A stretch of 64,000 nt of DNA from Microbacterium sp. NC79 (GCF_019061125.1 NZ_JAHQYI010000001.1:1550001-1614000); one strand, 5' to 3'. Positions 27,456 to 35,759 are shown, counted from the stretch's first letter. Numbers and translations: made by a program. Notes: a model not told the origin generated them from the sequence alone.

Positions 27456-27469
27456 GGCACCCCTAGACT
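27442..27469 (+). promoter_or_regulatory. Possible internal promoter before acpP
   Basis: TTGTTC (27442-27447) and TAGACT (27464-27469) are separated by 16 bp, within the last codons of fabH and the gap. An internal promoter would fit the need for excess acyl carrier protein. Confidence 0.35.
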
Positions 27470-27502
27470 TTTTTCAGTCAACCTAATCAGAGGAGAAACA
27501 CC

Positions 27503-27751
27503 ATGGCATTCACCAACGACGAGGTCCTCGAGGGCCTGACCGAGCTCATCATCGACGAGACCGGCATTGACGGTAGCGAGGTCGCTCTTGAGAAGTCGTT
27601 CACCGACGACCTCGACATCGACTCGATCTCGATGATGACGATCGTTGTCAACGCAGAAGAGAAGTTCGGCGTCAAGATTCCGGACGACGAGGTTAAGAAC
27701 CTCAAGACGGTTGCTGACGCAGTCAACTACATCGCCTCCAACCAGGAATAA
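27503..27751 (+). CDS. acpP: Acyl carrier protein
   Basis: The 82-residue acidic protein carries the phosphopantetheine site DDLDIDSISM with Ser41 as the attachment residue. It shuttles acyl chains among the Fab enzymes. A strong AGAGGAGA ribosome binding site precedes the ATG. A 13-bp hairpin follows the gene, before fabF. Confidence 0.96.
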   Translation: MAFTNDEVLEGLTELIIDETGIDGSEVALEKSFTDDLDIDSISMMTIVVNAEEKFGVKIPDDEVKNLKTVADAVNYIASNQE

Positions 27752-27759
27752 GGCGTTCT

Positions 27760-27798
27760 TGGCGTGCCACGGAACCACGGGGTCACCGTGGCACGCCA
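27760..27798 (+). promoter_or_regulatory. Strong intercistronic hairpin between acpP and fabF
   Basis: TGGCGTGCCACGG and its exact complement form a 13-bp stem with a 13-nt loop. Only a weak T-run follows, so it is more likely a partial terminator or RNA-stability element than a full stop. The stem-loop boundary contains the octamer CGGAACCA. Confidence 0.75.
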
Positions 27799-27822
27799 GT
27801 TTCTGACCATAGAGGAGTATCA

Positions 27823-29058
27823 ATGACCAAGCGCATCGTCGTCACGGGCATCGGTGCAACGTCGGGTATCGGCGGCACAGCACAAGACAACTGGAGCAAC
27901 CTGCTCGCGGGTGTCTCGGGCACGCGCACCATGGAGCACGACTGGGTCGAGCAGTATGAGTTGCCTGTCAACTTTGCGGCCGAAGCCATCGTTCGCCCCG
28001 AAGAGGTTCTCGCCCGCCACGAAGCGAAGCGCTTGGATCCGTCCAGCCAATTCGCACTCGTCGCCGCACGCGAAGCTTGGGCTGACGCGGGAACTCCCGA
28101 AGTCGAGTCTGAGAGGCTGGGCGTTGACTGGGCAACCGGCATCGGCGGCATCTGGACGCTCCTCGACGCGTGGGACACCCTCCGCGAAAAGGGACCGCGC
28201 CGCGTCATGCCGCTAACGGTTCCGATGCTGATGGCTAACGCTCCTGCTGGCAACCTGTCGCTGCAGTTCGAAGCGCGCGCCTACGCGTCCACGGCTGTCT
28301 CGGCCTGTGCGTCCAGCACTGAGTCGATTCTCAACGCTTACAACCACCTACAGGCCGGCCTCGCAGACATCGTCATTGCAGGCGGTAGCGAGTCGGCTAT
28401 CCACCCGATCACGATGGCATCGTTCGCTGCGGCGCAGGCGCTGTCAAAGCGCAACGACGACCCGGCAACGGCATCGCGCCCGACCGCTGTGTCGCGTGAC
28501 GGTTTCGTCATGGGTGAGGGTGCTGCCGCGCTCATTCTCGAGACCGAAGAGCACGCGAAGGCTCGCGGCGCGAAGATCTACGCTTACCTCGTCGGTGGCG
28601 CAGTGACCGCGGACTCGTACCACATCACGGGTAACGACCCTGAAGGCAAGGGTGCTGCTCGCGCAGTCCGCCAGACGCTGGAAATCGCTGGCGCTTCGGC
28701 CGATGACGTGACGCACATCAACGCGCACGCCACCTCCACGCCGGTGGGCGACCCCAACGAGTTCGTCGCGCTGCAGACCGTATTCGGTGACCGCATTCGA
28801 GAGATTCCGGTTGCGGCAACGAAGGCAGCGACCGGGCACCTCCTCGGTGGTACCGGCGCTTTGGAAGCAGTCTTCACGGTGCTCGCGCTCAAGAACCGCA
28901 CGGTTCCGCCGACGATCAACGTCGACGAGCAAGACCCTGAGGTTCCGTTCTTGATCACCCCGAAGCCGGCAGAGCTGGGCGCGGGCGATCACCTGGCCAT
29001 CAGCAACTCGTTCGGCTTTGGCGGCCACAACGCCGTCATCGCGTTCCGTAGCGCGTAA
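27823..29058 (+). CDS. fabF: 3-oxoacyl-ACP synthase II (beta-ketoacyl synthase)
   Basis: FabF performs the elongating condensation between acyl-ACP and malonyl-ACP. The 411-residue thiolase-fold protein has the active-site Cys motif VSACASSTESI, the first His in NAHATSTPVGD and the second in KAATGHLLGGTGALEA, plus the closing NSFGFGGHNAV. GAGG precedes the ATG. It is the last gene of the operon, before a strong terminator. Confidence 0.96.
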   Translation: MTKRIVVTGIGATSGIGGTAQDNWSNLLAGVSGTRTMEHDWVEQYELPVNFAAEAIVRPEEVLARHEAKRLDPSSQFALVAAREAWADAGTPEVESERLGVDWATGIGGIWTLLDAWDTLREKGPRRVMPLTVPMLMANAPAGNLSLQFEARAYASTAVSACASSTESILNAYNHLQAGLADIVIAGGSESAIHPITMASFAAAQALSKRNDDPATASRPTAVSRDGFVMGEGAAALILETEEHAKARGAKIYAYLVGGAVTADSYHITGNDPEGKGAARAVRQTLEIAGASADDVTHINAHATSTPVGDPNEFVALQTVFGDRIREIPVAATKAATGHLLGGTGALEAVFTVLALKNRTVPPTINVDEQDPEVPFLITPKPAELGAGDHLAISNSFGFGGHNAVIAFRSA

Positions 29059-29070
29059 AAACACATTGTT

Positions 29071-29100
29071 AGGGGGCTCCCGGTATTCCGGGAGCCCCCT
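29071..29100 (+). terminator. Terminator of the fab operon
   Basis: A perfect 13-bp stem with a TATT loop follows fabF by 12 bases, then TTTGT. Confidence 0.93.
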
Positions 29101-29211
29101 TTGTACGTAGGGAGCGGATTCGCTTTCTCGCCCTCCGGGAATGTTCACCGATGGTCGATACTTGCGCCTCCCGCTCCACACCCATTCCGCGCCGCATGGA
29201 CGCGGAATCCT

Positions 29212-29715
29212 CTATCCAACTTTGTGTAGCCACACCACCGGCACATCGTCACTCGCGTGCCGGAATGGTTCCAGTTCTTCGTCCCACGCAATTCCCAGCG
29301 CGAGCTCAAGCTCTCGCTGCATTTCATACCCGTCGCCATCGGCAATCTCCATGGCGTAACGCAGGCGGTCTTCTCCGATTACCACGTTGCCCGCGGTGTC
29401 GACCTGCCCGTAGTGAATGCCGAGTCCTGGCGTGTGCATCCAGCGCCCGCCGTCGCTTCGCGGTGTCGGATCTTCACTCACTTCGTATCGCAAGTGCTCC
29501 CACCCGCGGATGGCTGTGGTCAGGGCAGCACCCGTGCCTGCCGGGCCTTCCCAGTAGAACTCGGTACGACGAGCACCATTGAGGACGGGCTGATCAGTCC
29601 ATTCGAAGTTCACGGCGCGACCAAGGACGCCGCCAACCGCCCACTCGACGTGGGGACACAACGCGCGTGGCGCCGAGTGAATGTAAATCACTCCGCGCGC
29701 CTGTGGTGTCACCAT
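29212..29715 (-). CDS. DUF3145 family protein
   Basis: The 167-residue soluble protein contains GVIYIHSAPRALCPHVEWAV, EFYWEGPAGTG, TPGLGIHYGQVDTAGNVVIG and a C-terminal VPVVWLHKVG, the pattern of the actinobacterial DUF3145 family. Its role is unknown. It converges on fabF; the 110 bases between them hold only the fab terminator. The 217 bases upstream, towards tRNA-Met, show no gene. Confidence 0.88.
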   Translation of the reverse strand: MVTPQARGVIYIHSAPRALCPHVEWAVGGVLGRAVNFEWTDQPVLNGARRTEFYWEGPAGTGAALTTAIRGWEHLRYEVSEDPTPRSDGGRWMHTPGLGIHYGQVDTAGNVVIGEDRLRYAMEIADGDGYEMQRELELALGIAWDEELEPFRHASDDVPVVWLHKVG

Positions 29716-29932
29716 GATCTCTCCGTTTCTTCAGGTGCGTCTTCCCCAACGACCTGCACGGATACCCGGCGACAACTATTCGTTTGTTCCCTTGCATTAT
29801 CACAAACATGCCTGGGAATCACAACCATGTGATTCCGGGAGTTTCGCCCCACGTTCCCCGCCCATTCGGCGAGGGCAGCGAGACAGCCACTCCAGGGCGT
29901 GTTGGCACTCCTCGCTCAGTGACGAGGGCTCA

Positions 29933-30010
29933 TGGTAGGGCGGGTGGGACTTGAACCCACGGATCGTCGGGTTATGAGCCCGCTGCCTTAACCAGCTTGG
30001 CCACCGCCCC
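29933..30010 (-). tRNA. tRNA-Met (anticodon CAT)
   Basis: A full cloverleaf on the minus strand has acceptor GGGGCGG, D-arm GGCCAAGCTGGTTAAGGC, anticodon loop CTCATAA and T-arm GTGGGTTCAAGTCCCAC, and ends with an encoded CCA. Three stacked G-C pairs in the anticodon stem (GGG/CCC) resemble initiator tRNAs, but the first acceptor pair is G-U rather than the usual initiator mismatch. A lysidine-modified tRNA-Ile2 cannot be excluded from sequence alone. Confidence 0.85.
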
Positions 30011-30051
30011 ATGCTGAATTTAGCCTATCGCAGGCTCAACCCAGGTTTATC

Positions 30052-31122
30052 TTACGCGCGGTCGTGTGGCGCGTCCGGGTCATTTATCGAGGGTGACGAC
30101 AACGGGCCTCCAGCGAAAGGAACATCCCCTTCAGCTCTTGGGCGAGGTGCGTTACTGCCCCGGTCGATCTTGAGCTCCTGGCTGTCGCTCACCACTTGCG
30201 GGTGGTAGCGCGCAAGTTCAATCACGCCCCAGATCGCAATCGCGCCAGCAATTGCAAAGCCGACATACGCCCATACTGGTGCGCCGGAAGCTTCGCCGAG
30301 AACGAGCAGACCAATCAGAACCGCAACGATCGGGTCAATGACCGTGAGGCCCGCGATAACGAGGTCGGGCGGGCCCGACGCGTGCGCGGTCTGCACGAAG
30401 TAGCCACCAACGGCCGTGCCTGCGACGAGCGCAATGACGCACACCAGGGTGAGCCATTCGAAGTCACCTGACTGAATGCGCTTGATGACAACCTTGGCGA
30501 GGGTCGCCACAAAGCCATAGATGATGCCGGCGCACAGAATGTAGAACAGCGGCCCCATCTTGCGGCGCAGCGCAAGCCAGAGGCCACCAAGAACGATGAT
30601 GACGACCATCAAGATGCTCAAAACGATCGACAGCTGGTAGTCGGAGACGTCTTTATCCTCGGCAAACAGCGCTGCAATAAGGACAAAGAGGAACACGCCG
30701 CCCACACAGGCAGAGATCGCGACCACTGACCGTTTCGTTGGATTGTGTCCGCTGATGCGCGCGTTCAACAGAGTCGTCATCACGAGAGCGATCGCACCCA
30801 GCGGCTGCACCACAATCAGCGGCGCCTGCGTGAGGGCCGCCAACTGGCACACAATCGCCAAACCCAGCATCAAGGTTCCGATGACCCAGCTTGGCCGTAC
30901 CAGCAGATGCTTCAGGTGGTTGCCGCTCAGGCCTGTACCGCCGTCGGAACCAAGAGACAGCTCCACTTTCTGCACGCCACGGTGTTGGTACTGCGTACCC
31001 AGCGAGAGGAAAGCCGCGCCGGCGATGGCCAGCGGGATGCCGAGGAGGAGGCCGGGGTTCTGAAAGACGCCAACCAGCGTCTCCCCCACATCTCCGACGT
31101 TCTCAATTTCGGCAAGTATCAC
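30052..31122 (-). CDS. DMT family membrane transporter (NIPA-like)
   Basis: The 356-residue protein has about nine to ten hydrophobic helices, with the paired internal repeat of EamA/DMT transporters (PLGAIALVMTTLLNARISG and IDPIVAVLIGLLVLGEASG) and a polar C-terminal tail of about 50 residues. The opening PLAIAGAAFLSLGTQYQHRGV resembles the NIPA branch. The substrate is unknown. The GTG at 31122 has no Shine-Dalgarno sequence but stands six bases after TATGCT, so it is probably leaderless; it diverges from def across 43 bases. Confidence 0.85.
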   Translation of the reverse strand: MILAEIENVGDVGETLVGVFQNPGLLLGIPLAIAGAAFLSLGTQYQHRGVQKVELSLGSDGGTGLSGNHLKHLLVRPSWVIGTLMLGLAIVCQLAALTQAPLIVVQPLGAIALVMTTLLNARISGHNPTKRSVVAISACVGGVFLFVLIAALFAEDKDVSDYQLSIVLSILMVVIIVLGGLWLALRRKMGPLFYILCAGIIYGFVATLAKVVIKRIQSGDFEWLTLVCVIALVAGTAVGGYFVQTAHASGPPDLVIAGLTVIDPIVAVLIGLLVLGEASGAPVWAYVGFAIAGAIAIWGVIELARYHPQVVSDSQELKIDRGSNAPRPRAEGDVPFAGGPLSSPSINDPDAPHDRA

Positions 31123-31128
31123 AACACG

Positions 31129-31134
31129 AGCATA
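31129..31134 (-). promoter_or_regulatory. -10 box (TATGCT) of the DMT transporter, leaderless
   Basis: The box lies exactly six bases before the GTG at 31122. Its expected -35 region overlaps the -10 box of the divergent def promoter. Confidence 0.55.
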
Positions 31135-31153
31135 GGGCGTTGGACGCCCGGAC

Positions 31154-31159
31154 TAGGCT
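31154..31159 (+). promoter_or_regulatory. -10 box (TAGGCT) of def, leaderless
   Basis: The box lies exactly six bases before the GTG at 31166. Its expected -35 region overlaps the -10 box of the divergent transporter promoter. Confidence 0.55.
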
Positions 31160-31165
31160 TGACGC

Positions 31166-31732
31166 GTGGCTATTCGACCAATTTGCATCATGGGTGACCC
31201 CGTCCTTCACGCGGTAGCTTCTCCTGTCGGCGAGATCACGGATGAGATCCGCACGCTCATTGCCGACATGTACGAGACGATGGACGCAGCCCCCGGTGTG
31301 GGCTTGGCTGCGCCTCAGGTGGGCGTTGGCCTGCGCATCTACACCTACTCGTACGAAGACGACGAGGGACAGCCTTGGCGCGGCGAGATCATTAACCCTG
31401 AGCTCTTCATGACGCCTGCGGAACCAGGCGACCCGGATGAGGATGAAGAGTCAGAAGGTTGCTTGTCGGTTCCGGGTGAGCGCTTCCCGCTCCGCCGCTC
31501 TGATCGGGTGCGTGTTTCTGGAATCGACCTTGAAGGCAAGCCGGTCATGATTGACGTGACGGGGTGGCGCGCACGCATCATGCAGCACGAGTTCGATCAC
31601 CTCAACGGCGTGCTTTACATCGATCGCCTGCATGACTCTGACTGGAAGACCGTGCAGAAGATCGCGAAGAAGCGCGGCTGGGGACGCCCGGGCCAGTCCT
31701 GGACGCCCGGCATTGACGGCCACGAGAGCTAA
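31166..31732 (+). CDS. def: Peptide deformylase
   Basis: Def removes the formyl group from the N-terminal Met of new proteins. The 188-residue metalloenzyme has all three motifs: GVGLAAPQVG, EGCLSVPG (metal-binding Cys) and QHEFDHLNG (two metal-binding His and catalytic Glu). The GTG start follows a TAGGCT box by six bases with no Shine-Dalgarno sequence, so the mRNA is probably leaderless. Confidence 0.96.
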   Translation: MAIRPICIMGDPVLHAVASPVGEITDEIRTLIADMYETMDAAPGVGLAAPQVGVGLRIYTYSYEDDEGQPWRGEIINPELFMTPAEPGDPDEDEESEGCLSVPGERFPLRRSDRVRVSGIDLEGKPVMIDVTGWRARIMQHEFDHLNGVLYIDRLHDSDWKTVQKIAKKRGWGRPGQSWTPGIDGHES

Positions 31733-31839
31733 ACACGAACAGATAAGATAAGACGGAATGGAGCGCGCTTCCGCAGGTGTTCTCTTCTATCGCGTCGCAG
31801 GTACCGAGCTACCGAATACTTTTTAGGGGAACTTCACTC

Positions 31840-32364
31840 ATGTCTCACAGCACCATCGCTCGCCGTTCGCTCGCGGCAGGCGCGGCACTGGCCCTTGCTC
31901 TCAGCCTCGGCGGCTGCGCGGCCGTGCAGAACCTTTTCGGCAGCGACGGCGATGTCCAGCGTGACGAGTCCGGTGAGGTCACCGAGGCCGGAACCGGATC
32001 AGCATTCGAGCTCGAAGTTGGCGACTGCCTCGACTTTCCGTCAGCGGAAGAGTTCAACGACGTCAAGTTGATTCCCTGCGGCACTCCTCACGATGCTGAG
32101 GTGTTCCTGAACTACGAAACCGCGGAGAGCACGTTTGACGAAGACGCCCTGTACGCCGAAGCCGAAGAGCAGTGCGCCGCAGAGTTCCAGTCTTATGTCG
32201 GCTCAGATCCTGCGACGTCAAAGTTCTACTACACGTACTTCACCCCGGTTGAGGCTGGCTGGGAGGGCGGCGACCGTGTCGTCACGTGTGTCGCCGTTCA
32301 GCTCGATGAGGCTCGCGAGTCAATGGTTCTGACCAGCGGCTCGGTTCGCGGACTCGCTGAGTAA
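31840..32364 (+). CDS. Septum-formation family lipoprotein
   Basis: The 174-residue product has an Arg-containing signal peptide with lipobox SLGGC (Cys24), an acidic linker and a domain starting FELEVGDCLDFPSAEE with LIPCGTPHDAEVFL, the paired-Cys pattern of the PF13845 'septum formation' family. It is predicted to be a cell-surface lipoprotein. The ATG at 31840 follows TAGGGGA and gives a normal signal peptide, unlike an upstream in-frame start at 31777. Confidence 0.82.
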   Translation: MSHSTIARRSLAAGAALALALSLGGCAAVQNLFGSDGDVQRDESGEVTEAGTGSAFELEVGDCLDFPSAEEFNDVKLIPCGTPHDAEVFLNYETAESTFDEDALYAEAEEQCAAEFQSYVGSDPATSKFYYTYFTPVEAGWEGGDRVVTCVAVQLDEARESMVLTSGSVRGLAE

Positions 32365-32376
32365 ATTTGTCTCTAC

Positions 32377-32410
32377 CAAGCGGCTCTCGCCTTGTGGCGG
32401 GAGCCGCTTG
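32377..32410 (+). terminator. Terminator of the septum-formation lipoprotein gene
   Basis: A 15-bp stem with one G-U type pair and a TTGT loop begins 12 bases after the stop codon. Confidence 0.88.
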
Positions 32411-32578
32411 TGGTTTACCGCGCCATCTCGTTTCTGCGAGAAAGGCCCCGTAGCCGCACATAGCCACGGAACCAGAAAGCTGCCAGCGGAACCACACAGC
32501 AACTACCGAGGGGCATTACCCAAAAGAATGGATGGCTGCTCGGCTGGGCCGAGAGGTCCACTCATGCATGAGTCATCC

Positions 32579-32658
32579 TGTTCTGCACGACGGGAACGCT
32601 CGACCGGCGTGAAAAAACGGCGTGTCGGGCCGAGTCGCCATTTTAATCGTGCATAACA
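32579..32658. repeat. 80-bp palindromic repeat element, copy A
   Basis: This intergenic element is bounded by TGTTCTGCACGA and TCGTGCATAACA (terminal inverted repeats) and has an inner AAAACGGCG/CGCCATTTT stem. It aligns without gaps to the 80 bp at 46540-46619, about 63 bases identical. The rest of the 400-bp gap between the lipoprotein gene and tRNA-Asn holds terminators and no gene. Confidence 0.75.
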
Positions 32659-32726
32659 GAGAAGCCAGGCACGTCGAGCACGAGCCAAACATGTCGAGCA
32701 CTGCGAAGCAAGGGGACGACAAACAA

Positions 32727-32757
32727 ATAACCCCCGGAGAATATCTCCGGGGGTTAT
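32727..32757 (-). terminator. Terminator of tRNA-Asn
   Basis: ATAACCCCCGGAGA and its exact complement form a 14-bp stem with a 3-nt loop just after the tRNA; on the minus strand a TTATTTGTTTG run follows. Confidence 0.92.
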
Positions 32758-32762
32758 ACCTG

Positions 32763-32835
32763 CTCCCCCATTTGGACTCGAACCAAAAACCTGCCGATTA
32801 ACAGTCGGCTGCTCTGCCAATTGAGCTATGAGGGA
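32763..32835 (-). tRNA. tRNA-Asn (anticodon GTT)
   Basis: A complete 73-nt cloverleaf on the minus strand has acceptor TCCCTCA, D-arm AGCTCAATTGGCAGAGC, anticodon stem GCCGA with loop CTGTTAA and T-arm TTTGGTTCGAGTCCAAA. The anticodon GTT reads asparagine codons. CCA is not encoded. Confidence 0.96.
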
Positions 32836-32961
32836 TTAGCCCCTGCGCGGGGCAACTAGACCAGCATAGCAAAGAAGAATGGCGCATCAGAACACGAGCA
32901 AACTTCCGGGCGCGTCGCGCGATTCCGCGGGATTCGGCCGCTCGATCGTGTGGTGCCGCAC

Positions 32962-33786
32962 CTAGCCATGGCGGGCGCGGCGCTGACGGCGGGTGCGTGG
33001 CTTCGCGGGGGTATCCGCGAGGAAAGCCGCAGCGATCGGCCCCGTCGGCGTGGGCCGAGGAACAGCGGTGAAGTCACCGTCGGCCACGACGTGACCGGCG
33101 CGAAGCGCAATCGCCGAGGCGTGCAGTTCGCGGGTGAGATTCACATCATTCGTCACGATGAGGCTCGCCATATTGCGTTCCTGCTGCCTGCGCCGAATAG
33201 CGTCGTAGATGACAGGACGCATCTCGACGTCCAAATTCGCCATCGGATCATCAGCGACAAGCAGCACCGGTTCGAGCACCACCGCGTGGGCAAACGCCAC
33301 GCGTTGCAACATGCCTGCACTCAGCTCGTACGGGTATTTGTCGGCTGCCCCCAGAGGCAAGTGCACCTCGTCAAGCAACGCGGCGACACGTTGCCGCAGC
33401 GCGGTCGCGTTATGCCTGCGTGACCGCGATGTAATTGGCGATGCGATGATCTCCCCTACCGTGAACTGCGGCGGCAACAGTGCGCCCGCGCTCTGCGGAA
33501 GGTATCCGGTCCGTACGAGCCACTCACGGCGCAGGCGTCCAGGGCGCTTGCCCGGAATACCTCCCACGGTGAGGTCACCGCCGACAATCTCCACGCCCGC
33601 GGCCGGCTGCCCGGCGACGAGCGACGCGAGGGTTGTTTTACCTGCCCCCGCAGGGCCAGCGACCACGAGGGTCTCCCCCGGCTCGATCGTAAACGTCACG
33701 CCGTCAACGATCCGCAGCTGTGTGGTTCCGATACTGAGGTCAACGGCGCGAACCGCGGCGGAATCATGTCGTCGGCGTGCCATCAT
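32962..33786 (-). CDS. Solitary ABC-type ATPase with altered Walker B
   Basis: The 274-residue protein is an ABC ATPase domain with Walker A GPAGAGKTT (44-52), signature LSAGMLQR (155-162), Walker B LLVADDP and a basic tail. The catalytic Glu after Walker B is Asp (Asp180) and the usual LSGGQ is LSAGM, so hydrolysis may be slow or altered. No permease or binding protein gene is adjacent; its neighbours are tRNA-Asn and dnaG. The transported substrate, if any, is unknown. Confidence 0.85.
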   Translation of the reverse strand: MMARRRHDSAAVRAVDLSIGTTQLRIVDGVTFTIEPGETLVVAGPAGAGKTTLASLVAGQPAAGVEIVGGDLTVGGIPGKRPGRLRREWLVRTGYLPQSAGALLPPQFTVGEIIASPITSRSRRHNATALRQRVAALLDEVHLPLGAADKYPYELSAGMLQRVAFAHAVVLEPVLLVADDPMANLDVEMRPVIYDAIRRRQQERNMASLIVTNDVNLTRELHASAIALRAGHVVADGDFTAVPRPTPTGPIAAAFLADTPAKPRTRRQRRARHG

Positions 33787-33815
33787 CCCATCCTGTCCTA
33801 GCCAACGGGCAGGGT

Positions 33816-35759
33816 CTACTCGCCACGCAGACTGCGAATGCGAACGTCGAGGTCGCGCAACTGCACGCGCAAGGCTCGCCCCTCTTCCGAGTCAGGCGCA
33901 ATGCGCTGCACCGCCCCGAGCAGTTCGTTTTTCCGTGCGTTCATGGCGCGCTCTACTTTCGACAGCGCGAGGTCTTGCGCGGCGAGGACAGCAGCCTGCT
34001 CGTCCTTCGCCGGAAACTCGGCAGCCAGCAGCTCCCCCGCGACCATGCGGTATGGTTCCCGCACGCCGCCAATCGCGGCCAGCGCCCAGCCCGGCTTCGT
34101 GCGTTCCGGGTGCGACAGAATGGCGGCTCGGACGGCGTCAAAAGCCGGGTGACTGTACGGTGCATCCAGCGCCTGCGCCATCAGCTCTTGATCAAGCAGG
34201 TGGCCATACTGCAAAAACGCCATCAGCGTGTTGCGGTCACGGTAGACGTCTGGGGTGCGCGGCAGCGTCGCGAGCGTCACCGCGACGGCGGGGGCCGGCT
34301 CGGAGTCGGAACCATAGGGCGCGGAGCCCTGCTGGCCAGAGCCAGCGGAGACGGAACCATAGGGCGCGCCGCCTGGAGTGCGGTTTCCTGCGGCCTGATG
34401 GTCAGACCGGCGCTCGTCTGGACGCTTTTCTTTTGGTGCCCGACGTGCCGCCGCGTCGACTTCGCGGTGTACGTCGGTCGGGTCCATCCCCAACCGGCGC
34501 GCAAGCACGCGCTCGTACTCTGGGCGCAACAGAGCATCACGAATATCGGCGAGCACGGGGGCAGCCGACCGCAATGCGCCCACGCGGCCCTCAACTGTCG
34601 CGAGGTCGTAGCTCGCGAGACGCTGGTCAATCACGAACTCAAACATCGGCACTTTAGATGTCATCAGCGCCTGCACGGCCTGATCGCCGCGTTGCAGCCG
34701 CAGGTCGCACGGGTCGAGGCCATCGGGTGCGACAGCAACGTAGGTCTGGGCGTTGAAACGCTTCTCTTCGGCGAAGGCACGCAACGCTGCCTTCTGACCT
34801 GCGGCGTCCGGGTCAAACGTAAAGACCACCTCACCGTGGCCAGAATCATCGCCCATAACGCGGCGCAACACGTTGATGTGGTCGACGCCGAATGCCGTGC
34901 CGCACGTCGCGACAGCCGTCGTGATGCCTGCGACGTGGCACGCCATGACGTCGGTGTACCCTTCCACGACGACAACGCGTTTGGGGTCGCCACGCGCGAT
35001 ATCACGCTTGGCCAGGTCCAAACCGTAGAGCACCTGCGCCTTTTTATAGATCGGCGTCTCCGGGGTGTTCAGGTACTTCGGCCCCTTGTCGTCTTCATAG
35101 AGCTTGCGGGCGCCAAACCCAATCGTCTGCCCAGTGACGTCACGAATCGGCCAAATCAGACGCCCTCGGAACCGGTCGTAGACACCGCGGTTACCCTGCG
35201 ACACGAGACCGGCAGCAAGTAGTTCCTCGCGCGTAAAGCCCTTGCGGGTCAGCGCGTTCGTCATGTTCTCCCAGCCGCGCGGCGCGTACCCCACGGCAAA
35301 GTGCGTGGCGTGGGCAGCGTCGAAGCCGCGTTCCCCAAGGAAGGCCCGAGCGGTCTCTGCTTCGGGCGAGCCCATCTGCGCACGGAAATACTCCGTCGCC
35401 GCGGCGTTGGCCGCGTATAGGCGCGCGCGCCCGCTGGTCTCCGGGGCCGAGCCGCCGTCTTCGTAATGCAACGGGTATCCGATGCGCGCTGCCAGTCGTT
35501 CCACGGCTTCAGTGAAGGTGACGTGGTCCATCTCTCGCAGGAACGTATAGACGTCACCAGACTCACCACAACCGAAGCAGTGGTAGTAGCCGACCTGTGG
35601 GCGCACGTGGAAGCTCGGTGATTTTTCGTCGTGAAACGGGCACAGCCCTTTCATCGAACCGACACCGGCCGAGCGCAATGCGACCCGTTCGCCAATGATT
35701 TCGTCGATACGGGTGCGGGCCTTCACCTCATCAACGTCGGCCTGGAGGATGCGAGGCAT
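33816..35759 (-). CDS. dnaG: DNA primase
   Basis: DnaG makes RNA primers for replication. The 647-residue protein has the CHC2 zinc finger (CPFHDEKSPSFHV then YYHCFGCG), the TOPRIM domain (VVVEGYTDVMACHVAG, FTFDPDAAGQKAA) and a C-terminal helicase-interaction domain after a variable linker around residues 430-490. The start MPRILQADVDEVKAR at 35759 overlaps the dgt stop by one base; an upstream extension inside dgt is rejected. Confidence 0.96.
   Translation of the reverse strand: MPRILQADVDEVKARTRIDEIIGERVALRSAGVGSMKGLCPFHDEKSPSFHVRPQVGYYHCFGCGESGDVYTFLREMDHVTFTEAVERLAARIGYPLHYEDGGSAPETSGRARLYAANAAATEYFRAQMGSPEAETARAFLGERGFDAAHATHFAVGYAPRGWENMTNALTRKGFTREELLAAGLVSQGNRGVYDRFRGRLIWPIRDVTGQTIGFGARKLYEDDKGPKYLNTPETPIYKKAQVLYGLDLAKRDIARGDPKRVVVVEGYTDVMACHVAGITTAVATCGTAFGVDHINVLRRVMGDDSGHGEVVFTFDPDAAGQKAALRAFAEEKRFNAQTYVAVAPDGLDPCDLRLQRGDQAVQALMTSKVPMFEFVIDQRLASYDLATVEGRVGALRSAAPVLADIRDALLRPEYERVLARRLGMDPTDVHREVDAAARRAPKEKRPDERRSDHQAAGNRTPGGAPYGSVSAGSGQQGSAPYGSDSEPAPAVAVTLATLPRTPDVYRDRNTLMAFLQYGHLLDQELMAQALDAPYSHPAFDAVRAAILSHPERTKPGWALAAIGGVREPYRMVAGELLAAEFPAKDEQAAVLAAQDLALSKVERAMNARKNELLGAVQRIAPDSEEGRALRVQLRDLDVRIRSLRGE

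Noticed and set aside
32503-32820. Minus-strand open frame of 105 codons upstream of the septum-formation lipoprotein terminator
   Set aside because: It spans tRNA-Asn, its terminator and repeat copy A, so it cannot be a real gene.
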